A stretch of DNA of 64,000 nt from CAMFLJ01 sp965279255 (lineage in GTDB: Bacteria; Actinomycetota; Acidimicrobiia; Acidimicrobiales; Acidimicrobilacustridaceae): contig OZ257146.1 of assembly GCA_965279255.1 (NCBI GenBank), forward strand, positions 2,790,001 to 2,854,000. Reading direction: 5' to 3'. This document shows positions 49,170 to 58,394 of this stretch, piece by piece (the first letter of the stretch is position 1; every line of letters starts with the position of its first letter). The translations under genes and the position numbers were made by a program. The notes beneath the pieces are model-generated. The model had not been told where the DNA came from, did not search any database, and worked only from the letters and a program-made list of their open reading frames with translations.

Positions 49170-49894
49170 GCGCGGACCGGCGTCGTCGGATCCTCGCCCT
49201 GCTCGCCGACGGGACAGACCCCTCCCGCGAGACCACGCGACTGTGCGAGGTGAGCGCCGAGGTCGCCGAGGCCAGCGGCGCCGGGATCATGTTGATGTCC
49301 GGCGACGTCCCCCGCGGGTCTCTCTGCTCGACCGATCCCGTCAGCCAGGTCATCGAGGACCTGCAGTTCGAGCTCGGCGAGGGCCCGTGCATCGATGCGT
49401 TCCGCTTCGATCGACCGGTCATGGAGGTCGACCTCGCCCACCCCCTGATCCTGCGGTGGCCTGCCTTCACCGAGCCGGCCGTGAAGGCGGGGGCGAGAGC
49501 CGTGTTCGGGTTCCCGCTCGCCATCGGCGCCGTTCGCCTGGGCGCCCTCAACCTCTACCGCGACTCGGTCGGGCCCCTCAGCGACGACCAGCACGCGGAC
49601 GCGCTGCTGATGGCCGACATCGCGGCCCGGGCCGTCCTGGTCCTCCAGGCCGATGCGGCGCCGGGCGAGCTCACCTCCGAACTCGAGGCCGGGGCCGACT
49701 TCAAGTACGTCGTCCACCAGGCCGCAGGGATGGTCTCGGCCCAGCTCGACGTGACCATCACCGAGGCCCTGATCCGGCTGCGGGCCCACGCCTTCGGCAG
49801 TGGGAAGCCGCTCACCGCCGTGGCCACCGCTGTGGTGGGCAGGACCCTGCGGTTCGACCCGGCGACCGGCGACGCGGGAGCAGCGCCCGGATGA
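49166..49894 (+). CDS. GAF-ANTAR domain RNA-binding antiterminator-like regulator
   Basis: A 242-residue protein. The GAF domain (~1-160) has EVSAEVAEASGAGIMLMSGDVPRGSLCSTD and FELGEGPCIDAFRFDRPV, and the C-terminal ANTAR helix bundle reads FKYVVHQAAGMVSAQLDVTITEALIRLRAHAFGSGKPL (in parts). ANTAR proteins bind paired RNA hairpins and prevent transcription termination; the GAF part senses a small ligand. An upstream in-frame GTG at 48938 is possible. Overlaps the second GAF-ANTAR gene by 4 bp. Confidence 0.84.
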   Translation: MSADRRRRILALLADGTDPSRETTRLCEVSAEVAEASGAGIMLMSGDVPRGSLCSTDPVSQVIEDLQFELGEGPCIDAFRFDRPVMEVDLAHPLILRWPAFTEPAVKAGARAVFGFPLAIGAVRLGALNLYRDSVGPLSDDQHADALLMADIAARAVLVLQADAAPGELTSELEAGADFKYVVHQAAGMVSAQLDVTITEALIRLRAHAFGSGKPLTAVATAVVGRTLRFDPATGDAGAAPG

Positions 49895-50688
49895 GCCGTA
49901 CCATTGACCCGCGAGCATCGCTGCCTCTCGGCCGCGCCATCGCCGACAACCGACAGGACGACGGATCCATGGACAGAGAAGCGATCCTCGCCCGGACCAT
50001 GGTGGAGCTCGCCGACACCCTCGTCGACGAGTTCGACGTGGTCGAGCTCCTGACGCTGGTCGCCGACCGCTGCGTCGAGGTCCTCGCCGTCGACGCCGCA
50101 GGCATCATGCTCGTCGCCCCTGAGGGAGATCTGCGGGTGATGGCGTCGTCGAGCGACGCCATGCGGCTGCTCGAGCTGTTCGAGCTGCAGTCCAAGGAGG
50201 GACCGTGCCTGGACTGCTTCCGCAGCGGCCAGCCCGTCACCGACGCAGACCTCGCAACCGACGGCCGGGCCTGGCCCCACTTCGCCGCCGAAGCGCTCGA
50301 GGGCGGGTTCCGGTCGGTGCAGGCGCTCCCGATGCGGCTGCGGGGAACCGTCATCGGCGCCCTCAACCTGTTCCGTGCCACGACGGGCGCGATGTCCGAG
50401 AGCGATGTAGCGGCCGCGCAGGCGCTCGCCGACATCGCCACCATCGCGGTCCTCCAGCAGGGCGCCGCGGTCGAGGCCCAGCGGATCAACGAGCAGTTGA
50501 ACCACGCCCTCAACAGCCGGGTCGTGATCGAGCAGGCCAAGGGCGTCGTCGCCGAACGTCAGCAGCTCGACATGGAGCAGGCGTTCGTGCGCCTGCGAAC
50601 CCACGCGCGGAGCCACAACCTCCGGCTGGTCGACGTGGCCGCCGGCGTGATCGACGGCACGATTCCCGCCACCGACCTCACCGCCTAG
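49891..50688 (+). CDS. GAF-ANTAR domain regulator (paralogue)
   Basis: A 265-residue protein of the same design as its neighbour. The GAF segment holds LTLVADRCVEVLAVDAAGIMLVAPEGDLRVMASS and QSKEGPCLDCFRSGQPVTDADL. The ANTAR end reads NSRVVIEQAKGVVAERQQLDMEQAFVRLRTHARSHNLRLVDVA (in parts). ATG 49891 lies in the overlap; MDREAIL at 49969 is an alternative start. Tandem copies next to a sigma-like factor suggest one control module. Confidence 0.86.
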   Translation: MSRTIDPRASLPLGRAIADNRQDDGSMDREAILARTMVELADTLVDEFDVVELLTLVADRCVEVLAVDAAGIMLVAPEGDLRVMASSSDAMRLLELFELQSKEGPCLDCFRSGQPVTDADLATDGRAWPHFAAEALEGGFRSVQALPMRLRGTVIGALNLFRATTGAMSESDVAAAQALADIATIAVLQQGAAVEAQRINEQLNHALNSRVVIEQAKGVVAERQQLDMEQAFVRLRTHARSHNLRLVDVAAGVIDGTIPATDLTA

Positions 50689-50707
50689 CTGTTCCCGTCC
50701 TCGTGTC

Positions 50708-51454
50708 CTAGGCCGTCGTGCCGCCGAGGAGGCGACCGACCCCGAAGGTCACGGTCGCGGCGACGGCCCCGACGGCGAGCTGGCGCAGAGCAGTGCGCCA
50801 CCGGCTCTGCGCGCTGAAGCCCCCGATCACCGCACCGAGCGCCAACGCGGCGATCGAGGCGATCACGACCGAGGCCACGACCGCCTCGGTGCCGGTGAGG
50901 ACGAACCACGGGAGCAGGGGCAAGAGCGCCCCGAGCGCGAAGGCCAGGAACGACGCGACCGCAGCGCTTCGCGCCGAGCCCTTCTGCTGCGGGTTCACCC
51001 CGAGCTCGAGGCGGGCGTGGGTGTCGAGGGCCAGCACGTCGTTCGCCATGAGGATCCCGGCGACGACGTCGGCGTCGGCCGCCGGCACCCCACGGTCGCG
51101 GTACATCCCTGCCAGCTCCGCCCGCTCGCCCGTCGGATCCTCGGCGAGCTCGACCCGCTCCACGTCGACCTCGTGCTGCACGAGCTCGTCCTGGGCTCGG
51201 ACCGACACGAGCTCGCCGGCCGCCATGGAGAACGCGCCGGCCAGGAGACCGGCGATCCCGGCCAGGCGAACCGTCGCCGCGCCAGGGCTGGCCCCGGCCA
51301 CCCCGAGGATCAGCGACACGTTGGTGAGCAGACCATCACCGGCGCCGAGCACGGCCGCCCGCCCGGAGCTGCCCGCCACCTCGCGGTGGCGGCCGGGACC
51401 GGTCCGCCCGATGCCGAGCCACCGGTTGGCCTTCGCCAAGGTCGTGCCGGTCAT
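50708..51454 (-). CDS. VIT1/CCC1-family Fe2+/Mn2+ transporter
   Basis: A 248-residue membrane protein: GSSGRAAVLGAGDGLLTNVSLILGVAG, AGAFSMAAGELVSVRAQ and three later hydrophobic spans (AVASFLAFALGALLPLLPWF, VVASVVIASIAALALGAVIGG), the pattern of VIT1-type transporters. The ELAEDPTGERAELAGMY loop is acidic and could bind metal. ATG at 51454 overlaps the stop of the alcohol dehydrogenase gene (ATGA), so it ends the arc-led operon. Confidence 0.88.
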   Translation of the reverse strand: MTGTTLAKANRWLGIGRTGPGRHREVAGSSGRAAVLGAGDGLLTNVSLILGVAGASPGAATVRLAGIAGLLAGAFSMAAGELVSVRAQDELVQHEVDVERVELAEDPTGERAELAGMYRDRGVPAADADVVAGILMANDVLALDTHARLELGVNPQQKGSARSAAVASFLAFALGALLPLLPWFVLTGTEAVVASVVIASIAALALGAVIGGFSAQSRWRTALRQLAVGAVAATVTFGVGRLLGGTTA

Positions 51455-52515
51455 GGTCGGAGGAGGAGGCGGATCGGGTCGCCCTCCTTGGCCGCCAGGC
51501 GGCGGACGCCTTCGGCCGCATCGGCCAGGTCGAGGACACCGCTCACCGAGGCGGCCAGGTCGAGGCGGTGCCAGCGCACCAGCGCCACGATGTCGAGCAG
51601 GTCCTGGTTCTCGTAGCCGTAGTGGCCCCGCACCTGCTGCTGGAGGTAGCCGAAGAGCACGGAGTCGTCGATGGCGAGCGGGCCCGGATGGAGCCCGATC
51701 ACGCTCAGCACGCCCTTCGCCCCCAGCAACGACAGGGCCTGCGAGCGAACGCGAGGATGGCCCACGAGGTCGACAGCCACGTCGAGGCCGTTGCCATCGG
51801 TCAGCTCGCCCACCTGTCGGGCGGCGTCGGGGTCGGCCGGGTCGAGGGCCACGTCGGCGCCCATGCGCAGGGCGCGGGCCCGGGCCGCCTCGAGCGGATC
51901 GAAGGCGATGATCGGCGCGGCACCGACCGCGTGGGCGATCTGCACCGCGTGCACCCCGAGGCCGCCCACACCCCAGAGCCCGACCGAGCTGCCCTGGCGA
52001 ACACCGCCGGTGCGGATGAGCCCGGCGTAGGGCGTGGAGACGGCGTCGGGGATGATCGCGGCCTGCTCGAACGGGAGGTCATCAGGGATGGGGACCATGG
52101 CCTGGTGATGGGTGATGGCGTACTCGGCCCAGCCCCCGTCGAAGTTCACCCCGCGGGTGAGCGGGCGCAGGCACGGCCCGGTGTCGAACCGGCAGGGCCG
52201 GCAGATGCCACACCGCTTCCCCGCCGAGAGCAGAACCCGGGTGCCGACCTTCCAATGGTCTGGCACGCCGGGGCCGAGGCAGTCGACCGTGCCGGCGACC
52301 TCGTGGCCGAGGGTCACCACCGGCTGGTAGGTGCCGGTGGCGGCGATCGTGGCCTTGCCGAGCGTCCCGTCGATGAGGTGCACGTCGGAGAGGCAGATGC
52401 CTGCGGCACCCACACGGATGCGAGCCTCCCCCGGCCCGGGTTCGGGCACCTCGACCTCGGTCACCCCGAAGGTCAGGGTCTCGAGGTCCAGTCGTCCTGC
52501 CAACATCGTCGTCAT
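51451..52515 (-). CDS. Zinc-dependent alcohol dehydrogenase
   Basis: A 354-residue MDR enzyme with both zinc sites: catalytic Cys in AAGICLSDVH, GHEVAGTVD, and the structural set CGICRPCRFDTGPC, then the Rossmann motif GLWGVGGLGVHAVQ. It oxidises a primary alcohol or similar with NAD(P). ATG at 52515. It is 28 bp after the CDF gene and overlaps the VIT gene, in the arc operon. A role in balancing NADH during arginine fermentation is one idea only. Confidence 0.87.
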   Translation of the reverse strand: MTTMLAGRLDLETLTFGVTEVEVPEPGPGEARIRVGAAGICLSDVHLIDGTLGKATIAATGTYQPVVTLGHEVAGTVDCLGPGVPDHWKVGTRVLLSAGKRCGICRPCRFDTGPCLRPLTRGVNFDGGWAEYAITHHQAMVPIPDDLPFEQAAIIPDAVSTPYAGLIRTGGVRQGSSVGLWGVGGLGVHAVQIAHAVGAAPIIAFDPLEAARARALRMGADVALDPADPDAARQVGELTDGNGLDVAVDLVGHPRVRSQALSLLGAKGVLSVIGLHPGPLAIDDSVLFGYLQQQVRGHYGYENQDLLDIVALVRWHRLDLAASVSGVLDLADAAEGVRRLAAKEGDPIRLLLRP

Positions 52516-52543
52516 CGTGTGCTCCTGGTCGTGTGGTGGGGGG

Positions 52544-53491
52544 TCATGCCCGCTCGGCCAACGGGCCGGCGGGCAGGCGGGCAGGGCCGATCGGGACGAC
52601 ATCCACCCGGTCGACGTACTCGGACTCGGCGGCGAGGCCGGACTCGATGGCGCGCACCAGGGCCTCCACCTCGTCGCCGCGGAGGTCGTCGGCGACGTCG
52701 ATGCGGGCGAGCACCCACACCCGACGCGGCCCGACGAAGGTGACGAGCAGCTCGCTGACCGAGACCACACCCGGGGATCCGAGGATGAACGCCTCGACCG
52801 GCGCCTTCACCGATGCCGGCACCTGCTCGCCGAGGAGGAAGTCGTGGTTGCGGCGGGCCAGCTCCACGCCGACGCCGATCAGCAACAGGCCGATGGCGAT
52901 GGCGGCCACCGCCTCGGCCGTCGTCGACCCGGTGGCCTGCTGGATGGCCACGCCCGCGAAGGCGATCACGTCACCCACGATGGCCGCCGCGTCTTCGGCG
53001 AAGACCGCCCGGACCGTGGGGTCGGAGGTGAGCATCACCTGATCGAGGAAGTCACGGCGGAGGTGGTCCGCCTCGACCCGCAGCTGGCGGACGGCCCGGA
53101 CGAGCGACACCGAGTCGAGCACGACAGACACCGCCAGCACGCTGTAGACGACGACGAAGCCCGAGGTGCCCGTCGGGTGGAGGATCTCGGTGATCCCCTC
53201 GCGCAGGGAGAACACCGCACCGGCCTTGAACACCCCGATCGAGGCGATCAGGGCCCAGAAGTAGGCCTCGCGGCCGTGGCCGAACGGGTGGCGTTCATCC
53301 CGCGGCCGGCCGCTGCGGCGCTGGGCGACGAGGAGCACCTGGTTGCCGGTGTCGGCCACCGCGTGCCAGGCCTCGGCCAGCATCGCGACCGATCCGGTGA
53401 GCAGGGCCGCCACGATCTTGGCCCCGGCGACGCCGAGGTTGCTGGCCAGCGCGACGACCACCGTGCGGGTGCTCGCCGCATCGGCGGTCAT
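52544..53491 (-). CDS. Cation diffusion facilitator (CDF) efflux protein
   Basis: A 315-residue CDF protein. The transmembrane zinc-site pattern is HAVADTGNQVLL in span 2 and EDAAAIVGDVIAFAG in span 5, and RHPFGHGREAYFWAL follows span 2. A C-terminal ferredoxin-like metal domain (VVSVSELLVTFVGPRRVWVLARIDV, in parts) is present. It probably exports Zn2+, Mn2+ or Fe2+. ATG overlaps the stop of arcC by 4 bp, an unusual partner for an arc operon. Confidence 0.88.
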   Translation of the reverse strand: MTADAASTRTVVVALASNLGVAGAKIVAALLTGSVAMLAEAWHAVADTGNQVLLVAQRRSGRPRDERHPFGHGREAYFWALIASIGVFKAGAVFSLREGITEILHPTGTSGFVVVYSVLAVSVVLDSVSLVRAVRQLRVEADHLRRDFLDQVMLTSDPTVRAVFAEDAAAIVGDVIAFAGVAIQQATGSTTAEAVAAIAIGLLLIGVGVELARRNHDFLLGEQVPASVKAPVEAFILGSPGVVSVSELLVTFVGPRRVWVLARIDVADDLRGDEVEALVRAIESGLAAESEYVDRVDVVPIGPARLPAGPLAERA

Positions 53492-54483
53492 CCCCGCCGG
53501 TCAGGTCGGTCGGTTCGTCGGGTTGGTTCAGCTCGGACCGGATCGGAGGTGACCACGGGCGGGATGTCTGCCGGTGACGGTCCCACCACGGTGCCGCACG
53601 TGCCGGCGAGCAGCTCGCCCGCGTCGGCGATCCGTCCGATCATCGCCGGCCTGCCGGTGGCCTCGACGAAACGGCAGGCGGCGTCGACCTTCGGGCCCAT
53701 GGAGCCCGCGGGGAACGTCAGGCGGCGCAGCTCGTCGATGGTCGTGCGGCCGATGGGTCGGGCTGCGGGGGTGCCGAAGCCGGTCTCCACGTTGGCGACG
53801 TCAGTGAGGATCAGCAGGGCGTCGGCGCCGAGCTGACGGGCCAGCAGCGCTGCGGTGAGGTCCTTGTCGATGACGGCCTCGGCGCCGCACAGCGTCCCGT
53901 CCGCCCGACGGGTCACGGGGATGCCACCCCCACCCTCGCAGACCACCACGACGGCGCCGTCACCGACGAGCGAGCGGATGGTGGCCAGCTCCACGACGGC
54001 CATCGGCTCGGGTGAGGGCACGACGCGGCGCCAGGCGTCCCCGTCGTGGGCCATGTGCCAGCCGTGGCGGGCGGCGAGGCGCCGGCTCTCGGCACCCCCG
54101 TAGACCGGCCCGATGAACTTGGTCGGGTTGGAGAAGGCGGGATCGTCGGCCGCCACCTCCGTCTGGCAGATCAGGCTGACCACCCGGTGGCCGGGCAGTT
54201 CGTTCTCGAGCGCCTGGAGCAGGAAGTAGCCCAGCATCCCCTGGGTCTGAGCACCGAGCACGTCGAGCGGGTAGGGCGTCGAGAGCTCGGGGTCGACGGA
54301 GGTCTCCCTGGCCAGCAGGCCCACCTGAGGACCGTTGCCGTGGGTGATCACCAGGTCGTGGTCGGCGGCGAGGGGGGCGAGGGCCCGCACCGCCTCGCGC
54401 ACGTGGTGCTCCTGCACGTCGGCGAGCGGCGCCTCACCCCGTTCCAGCAGGGCGTTGCCACCGATGGCGATCACGACCAGCAC
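53488..54483 (-). CDS. arcC: Carbamate kinase
   Basis: A 331-residue enzyme: AIGGNAL at the start, THGNGPQVGLLARE, FIGPVYG, VVVCEGGGGIPV, EAVIDKDLTAALLA, ILTDV and FPAGSMGPKVDAA. It makes ATP and carbamate from carbamoyl phosphate in the last step of the arginine deiminase pathway. A C-terminal tail of ~20 Arg/Pro/Asp-rich residues is extra. One base separates its GTG (54483) from the OTC stop. Confidence 0.94.
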   Translation of the reverse strand: MLVVIAIGGNALLERGEAPLADVQEHHVREAVRALAPLAADHDLVITHGNGPQVGLLARETSVDPELSTPYPLDVLGAQTQGMLGYFLLQALENELPGHRVVSLICQTEVAADDPAFSNPTKFIGPVYGGAESRRLAARHGWHMAHDGDAWRRVVPSPEPMAVVELATIRSLVGDGAVVVVCEGGGGIPVTRRADGTLCGAEAVIDKDLTAALLARQLGADALLILTDVANVETGFGTPAARPIGRTTIDELRRLTFPAGSMGPKVDAACRFVEATGRPAMIGRIADAGELLAGTCGTVVGPSPADIPPVVTSDPVRAEPTRRTDRPDRRG

Positions 54484-54484
54484 G

Positions 54485-55510
54485 TCAGTCTCCGATCGTG
54501 GCGACCATGGCCGCCTTGACGGTGTGGAGCCGGTTCTCGGCCTGGTCGAACACGATCGAGGCCGACGACTCGAAGACCTCGTCGGTCACCTCGAGCTCCG
54601 ACAGGTTCCATCGCTCGTGGACCGTGCGGACGATCTCGGTGGCGGTGTCGTGCAGCGCCGGCAGGCAGTGCATGAACCTCGTGTCAGGGTTGCCGGTGGC
54701 CGCCATCAGCGCGGCGTTGACCTGGTACGGGATGAGCTGCTCGATCCGCTCCGCCCAGTCCGAGACCGGCTCGCCCATCGAGACCCAGACGTCGGTGTAG
54801 AGGAAGTCGGCCCCGTCGACCGCCTCGAAGCGGTCGGGGGTGACGGTGACGCGGGCACCGGATCCGACAGCGAGGCCATCGGCGAGGGCCCGCACCTCGG
54901 GCGACGGCAGCAGATCGGCGGGGCCGGCCAGGCGCACGTCGAGGCCCATCAGGGCGCCGGTGACCAGCAGCGAGTTGGCGGTGTTGTTCCGGGCGTCACC
55001 CAGGTAGCAGATCGCGATCTGCTCGAGCGGCTTGGGTGAGTGGTCGCGCATCGTGAGCACGTCGGCGAGCATCTGGGTCGGGTGCCACGTGTCGGTGAGC
55101 CCGTTCCACACCGGGACGCCGGCCCAGGCGCCGAGGGTCTCGACGATGTCCTGGCCGAACCCGCGGTACTCGATGCCGTCGAACATGCGCCCCAGCACCC
55201 GGGCGGTGTCCTTCACCGACTCCCCGTGCCCGAGGTGCGACATCTGGGGGCCGAGGTAGGTGACGTGGGCCCCCTGGTCGTGAGCGCCGACCTCGAAGGC
55301 GATGAGCGTCCGGGTCGAGGCCTTCTCGAAGATGAGCGCGACGTTCCGGCCCACCATCCGCTGGCGCTCGACCCCGCTGCGCTTCTCCGTCCGGAGCCGA
55401 TCGCCGAGCTCGACGAGGTGGAGGAACTCGACCTTGGTCAGGTCGTGGACCTTCAGCAGGCTCCGCCCGCGCAGGTCCACGGCGTGGGGGTCCACCACGG
55501 TCGCCGTCAC
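54485..55510 (-). CDS. arcB: Ornithine carbamoyltransferase
   Basis: A 341-residue enzyme with the carbamoyl-phosphate loop EKASTRTLIAFEVGA, WHPTQMLADVLTM, YLGDARNNTANSLLV, the ornithine-binding region DVWVSMGE and the catalytic Cys in FMHCLPALHD. In the arc setting it works in the catabolic direction: citrulline plus phosphate to ornithine and carbamoyl phosphate. GTG 55510 overlaps the arcA stop. Confidence 0.93.
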   Translation of the reverse strand: MTATVVDPHAVDLRGRSLLKVHDLTKVEFLHLVELGDRLRTEKRSGVERQRMVGRNVALIFEKASTRTLIAFEVGAHDQGAHVTYLGPQMSHLGHGESVKDTARVLGRMFDGIEYRGFGQDIVETLGAWAGVPVWNGLTDTWHPTQMLADVLTMRDHSPKPLEQIAICYLGDARNNTANSLLVTGALMGLDVRLAGPADLLPSPEVRALADGLAVGSGARVTVTPDRFEAVDGADFLYTDVWVSMGEPVSDWAERIEQLIPYQVNAALMAATGNPDTRFMHCLPALHDTATEIVRTVHERWNLSELEVTDEVFESSASIVFDQAENRLHTVKAAMVATIGD

Positions 55511-56727
55511 GAGGCGTCCCTCACGATCGGGCAGGTCATGCACCTCGGCCCACCACGGCCGCGGCCCAGCTCGCTGCCCGCGATGGTGACCACCTCGATG
55601 CCGTGCTTGCGCAACATCGTGTTGGTGGCCACGTTGCGCTCGTAGCCCATGACCACACCGGGCGAGACGGCCAGGTAGTTCGTGCCGTCGTCCCACTGCT
55701 CGCGCTCGGCCGCCCGGATGTCCTCGTCGGTGGTGAGCACCGTGATCTCGGGGACCTCGAGGATCTCGGCCAGGGTGACCCAGAGGTCGGCGTTGCTCGC
55801 CACGGTCAGCGCGCCCGGCTGGTCGGCGGCGGAGATGGTCCAGCTCCGCAACGCCGGGTCGAGGTAGCCGTAGCGAACGAACGTGGCGGTGTCGACCATC
55901 GACATCACGGTGTCGAGGTGCATGAAGGCGTGGCTGTGCGGGAGCTCGATGGCCACGACCCGGGTGGCCTGGCCGGCGTCGAACAACGCCCGGGCGACGG
56001 CCTCGACGGCCATCGGCGTCGTCCGCTCGCCCATGCCGATGAGCACGGCCCCGTGGCCGATGACGTGCACGTCGCCGCCCTCGAAGGTGGCCGGCTGGTA
56101 CTCGCGGTCCTCGCCTCCGTAGTACGTGACGAAGTCGGCGTCGGCGAACATCGGGTGGAACCGGTAGATCGCCGTCGTGTGCAACGTCTCGCGGCGACGG
56201 GCCGGCATGGCCATCGGGTTGATGGTGACCCCGCCGTAGATCCAGCACGAGTTGTCCCGCTGGAAGAGGTGGTTCGGCAGCGGCGCCAGCACGAAGTCGT
56301 CGGCCTTCAACATCTCCCACGTGAGGCTGTGGGTGTGCAGCGGGTGGAGGTCGGCCTTCAGGACCCCGCCCACCAGGAGCTCGGCCAGGGCCGCGCCGTC
56401 GAGGTCGTCGAACAGGCGCCGCACGGGGTCGACCAGCGTGGGCCCGAGGATCTCCGGGGTGCAGACGCGGTCGAGGACGAAGTCGCGCCCGTCGGGCAGG
56501 TCGAGGGTCTCGGCCAGCAGGTGGGCGTAGTAGTGCACCTTCACGCCCTTGTCGCGGAGCGCCTCGGCGAAGGCGTCGTGCTCCTCCTTGGCCTTCGACG
56601 CCCACATGACGTCGTCGAACAGGAGGGCACCGATGTTCTCGGGGGTGAGGCGCGAGAGCTCCAGGCCGGGGCGATGCACGATCGCCTCGTGGAGCCGGCC
56701 GGTCTCGGAGTTCACGGCGAAGGTCAT
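55507..56727 (-). CDS. arcA: Arginine deiminase
   Basis: A 406-residue enzyme with NSETGRLHEAIVHRPG at the start, the acid residues in LPNHLFQRDNSCWI, FEGGDVHVIG, HSHAFMHLDTVMSMVD and the nucleophile Cys in GGPRCMTCPIVRDA near residue 396. It hydrolyses arginine to citrulline and ammonia. Length as in other ADI proteins. Overlaps the upstream permease gene (ATGA) and the downstream arcB (GTGA). Confidence 0.95.
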   Translation of the reverse strand: MTFAVNSETGRLHEAIVHRPGLELSRLTPENIGALLFDDVMWASKAKEEHDAFAEALRDKGVKVHYYAHLLAETLDLPDGRDFVLDRVCTPEILGPTLVDPVRRLFDDLDGAALAELLVGGVLKADLHPLHTHSLTWEMLKADDFVLAPLPNHLFQRDNSCWIYGGVTINPMAMPARRRETLHTTAIYRFHPMFADADFVTYYGGEDREYQPATFEGGDVHVIGHGAVLIGMGERTTPMAVEAVARALFDAGQATRVVAIELPHSHAFMHLDTVMSMVDTATFVRYGYLDPALRSWTISAADQPGALTVASNADLWVTLAEILEVPEITVLTTDEDIRAAEREQWDDGTNYLAVSPGVVMGYERNVATNTMLRKHGIEVVTIAGSELGRGRGGPRCMTCPIVRDAS

Positions 56728-58217
56728 GAGGTGCTCTCTCTGTGGAGGATCGGTGCCTCGTCGAGCGACGACGCGTCGGCCGGGATGTCCACGGGCTCCG
56801 GCGTCTCGCCCAGCCGCTGACGGCGGGCGTTGAGGAAGGCGTAGAAGATCATCCCCGCGAGGATGACGACGAGGGCCTGGTAGACGACCTGGTAGCCCGC
56901 GGCGAAGGTCACCCACATCGAGAAGAGGATGCTGGTGCCGGCCACGGCGAGGTCACGGGCGAGCATCCAGCCGGAGACCGGGCGACGCCTCGACACCAGG
57001 TAGGTGAGCTGGGCGAGGGCGGAGAAGAAGTACGGGATCGCCACGGTGACGACCGTGAGGTTCACGAGGTAGGTGAAGACCGTGAGGCCCGACCCGCTCG
57101 TGTAGCGCCACAGCATGAGCATCGACGGCAGCGCGGTGCCGACGACGATGCCGAACCACGCCGTGTCGCGCTTGTCGGTCCAGCCGAAGGGGCGAGGGAA
57201 GAGGTCGTCGTCGGCCATGGCCCGGGATGTCTCGGTGACGATCAGCGTCCAGCCGTTCAGGGCGCCGATCCCCGAGATCACGGCGATGGCGGCGATGAAC
57301 TTCCCGGCCCAGGCGCCACCGGAGAACATGCTCTGGAAGGCGTTGACGAACGGCGAGCCCGTCTCGACCAGGGTGTCGTGGGGGACGAGGCCCATCACCG
57401 CGGCGGTGACGAGGACGTAGAGGATGGCGCTGGCGGCGGTGCCGAGGAGTGAGGCCCGACCGACGTTCACCCGGGGGTTCTTCACCCGCTTGGCCGTGAT
57501 GGCCGCGGCCTCGGCGCCGATGAACGAGAACAGGGCCACACCGGCGGCGATGCCGATGCCGCTGTACAGGCTGCCGCCCGAGGCGTTGAACGCCCCGAAG
57601 TTGGCCTTGTCGATGAAGAACCAAGCGACGATGCCGACGAACAGCAGCGGAAGGAACTTGAGCACCACGGTGATGTTCTGGAACCACGCCATCTGCCGGA
57701 TGCCAGCGAGGTTCACCAGTGCGGGCACCCAGAGCCCGACGAGTGCGATTCCCCAGTTGGTCATCCCGCTCGGGTTCTCCAGGCCGAAGAGCGCGTCGAC
57801 GTAGAAGACCCACGAGGCGACGATGGCGGCGTTGCCCGCCCACGACTGGATCCAGTAGCACCAGCCGACCAGGTAGCCGGCGAAGTCACCGAACTCGTGA
57901 CGGGAGTACGCGTAGAGGCCGCCATCGCTGTTCGGCACCCGCTTCGCCAGCTGCCCGAAGAGGACGGCAAGGACCATGGCGCCGAGGGCGATGACCCCGA
58001 GGACGATGATCCCCATCGTCCCGGCGCCGGCAAGGACCGCGGGCATGGTGAACACGCCGGTGCCGACGATGCTGCCGACCACCAGGCCGGTGGCGGAGGT
58101 CAGGCCGAGCGACCGGGCCTTCTCCTCGTCCCGGGCCGACCGCATCGCCCGGGGTCGGGACGAAGGAGCCTCGCCTGGCACCGGTGCTGCGACGTTGACC
58201 TCGTCGACGTCAGTCAT
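56724..58217 (-). CDS. arcD: APC-superfamily amino acid permease (ArcD-like arginine/ornithine antiporter)
   Basis: A 497-residue membrane protein with ~12-13 spans. Characteristic APC start: LTSATGLVVGSIVGTGVFTMPAVLAGAG, then SDGGLYAYSRHEFGDFAGYLVGW and IGAEAAAITAKRVKNPRVNVGRAS. AGGGAGA precedes the ATG at 58217. As the first gene of the arc operon it most likely exchanges arginine for ornithine. Substrate is inferred from context; other basic amino acids remain possible. Confidence 0.9.
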   Translation of the reverse strand: MTDVDEVNVAAPVPGEAPSSRPRAMRSARDEEKARSLGLTSATGLVVGSIVGTGVFTMPAVLAGAGTMGIIVLGVIALGAMVLAVLFGQLAKRVPNSDGGLYAYSRHEFGDFAGYLVGWCYWIQSWAGNAAIVASWVFYVDALFGLENPSGMTNWGIALVGLWVPALVNLAGIRQMAWFQNITVVLKFLPLLFVGIVAWFFIDKANFGAFNASGGSLYSGIGIAAGVALFSFIGAEAAAITAKRVKNPRVNVGRASLLGTAASAILYVLVTAAVMGLVPHDTLVETGSPFVNAFQSMFSGGAWAGKFIAAIAVISGIGALNGWTLIVTETSRAMADDDLFPRPFGWTDKRDTAWFGIVVGTALPSMLMLWRYTSGSGLTVFTYLVNLTVVTVAIPYFFSALAQLTYLVSRRRPVSGWMLARDLAVAGTSILFSMWVTFAAGYQVVYQALVVILAGMIFYAFLNARRQRLGETPEPVDIPADASSLDEAPILHRESTS

Positions 58218-58394
58218 GGCTCTCCCTGGGGGATGCGACTGGTCACCAGGGTCTGGAGCGACGGATGAGGAGCCGACACCGGGCGGGCACCGTGCTCGTA
58301 TCTGCTTCGTCTCGGAACCTACCTCCGGGGCCTCGGCGTTCCCCCGGCCGAAGGACCCCATTGTCGGGCCGGCAGGGCCTGTTCCTCGGCGCCG

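Noticed and set aside
37530..49671. 21-bp identity GCCGATGCGGCGCCGGGCGAG split between two genes (near 37530 and 49650)
   Set aside because: Both copies encode Ala-Asp-Ala-Ala-Pro-Gly-Glu-like segments in coding sequence; codon bias explains the match.
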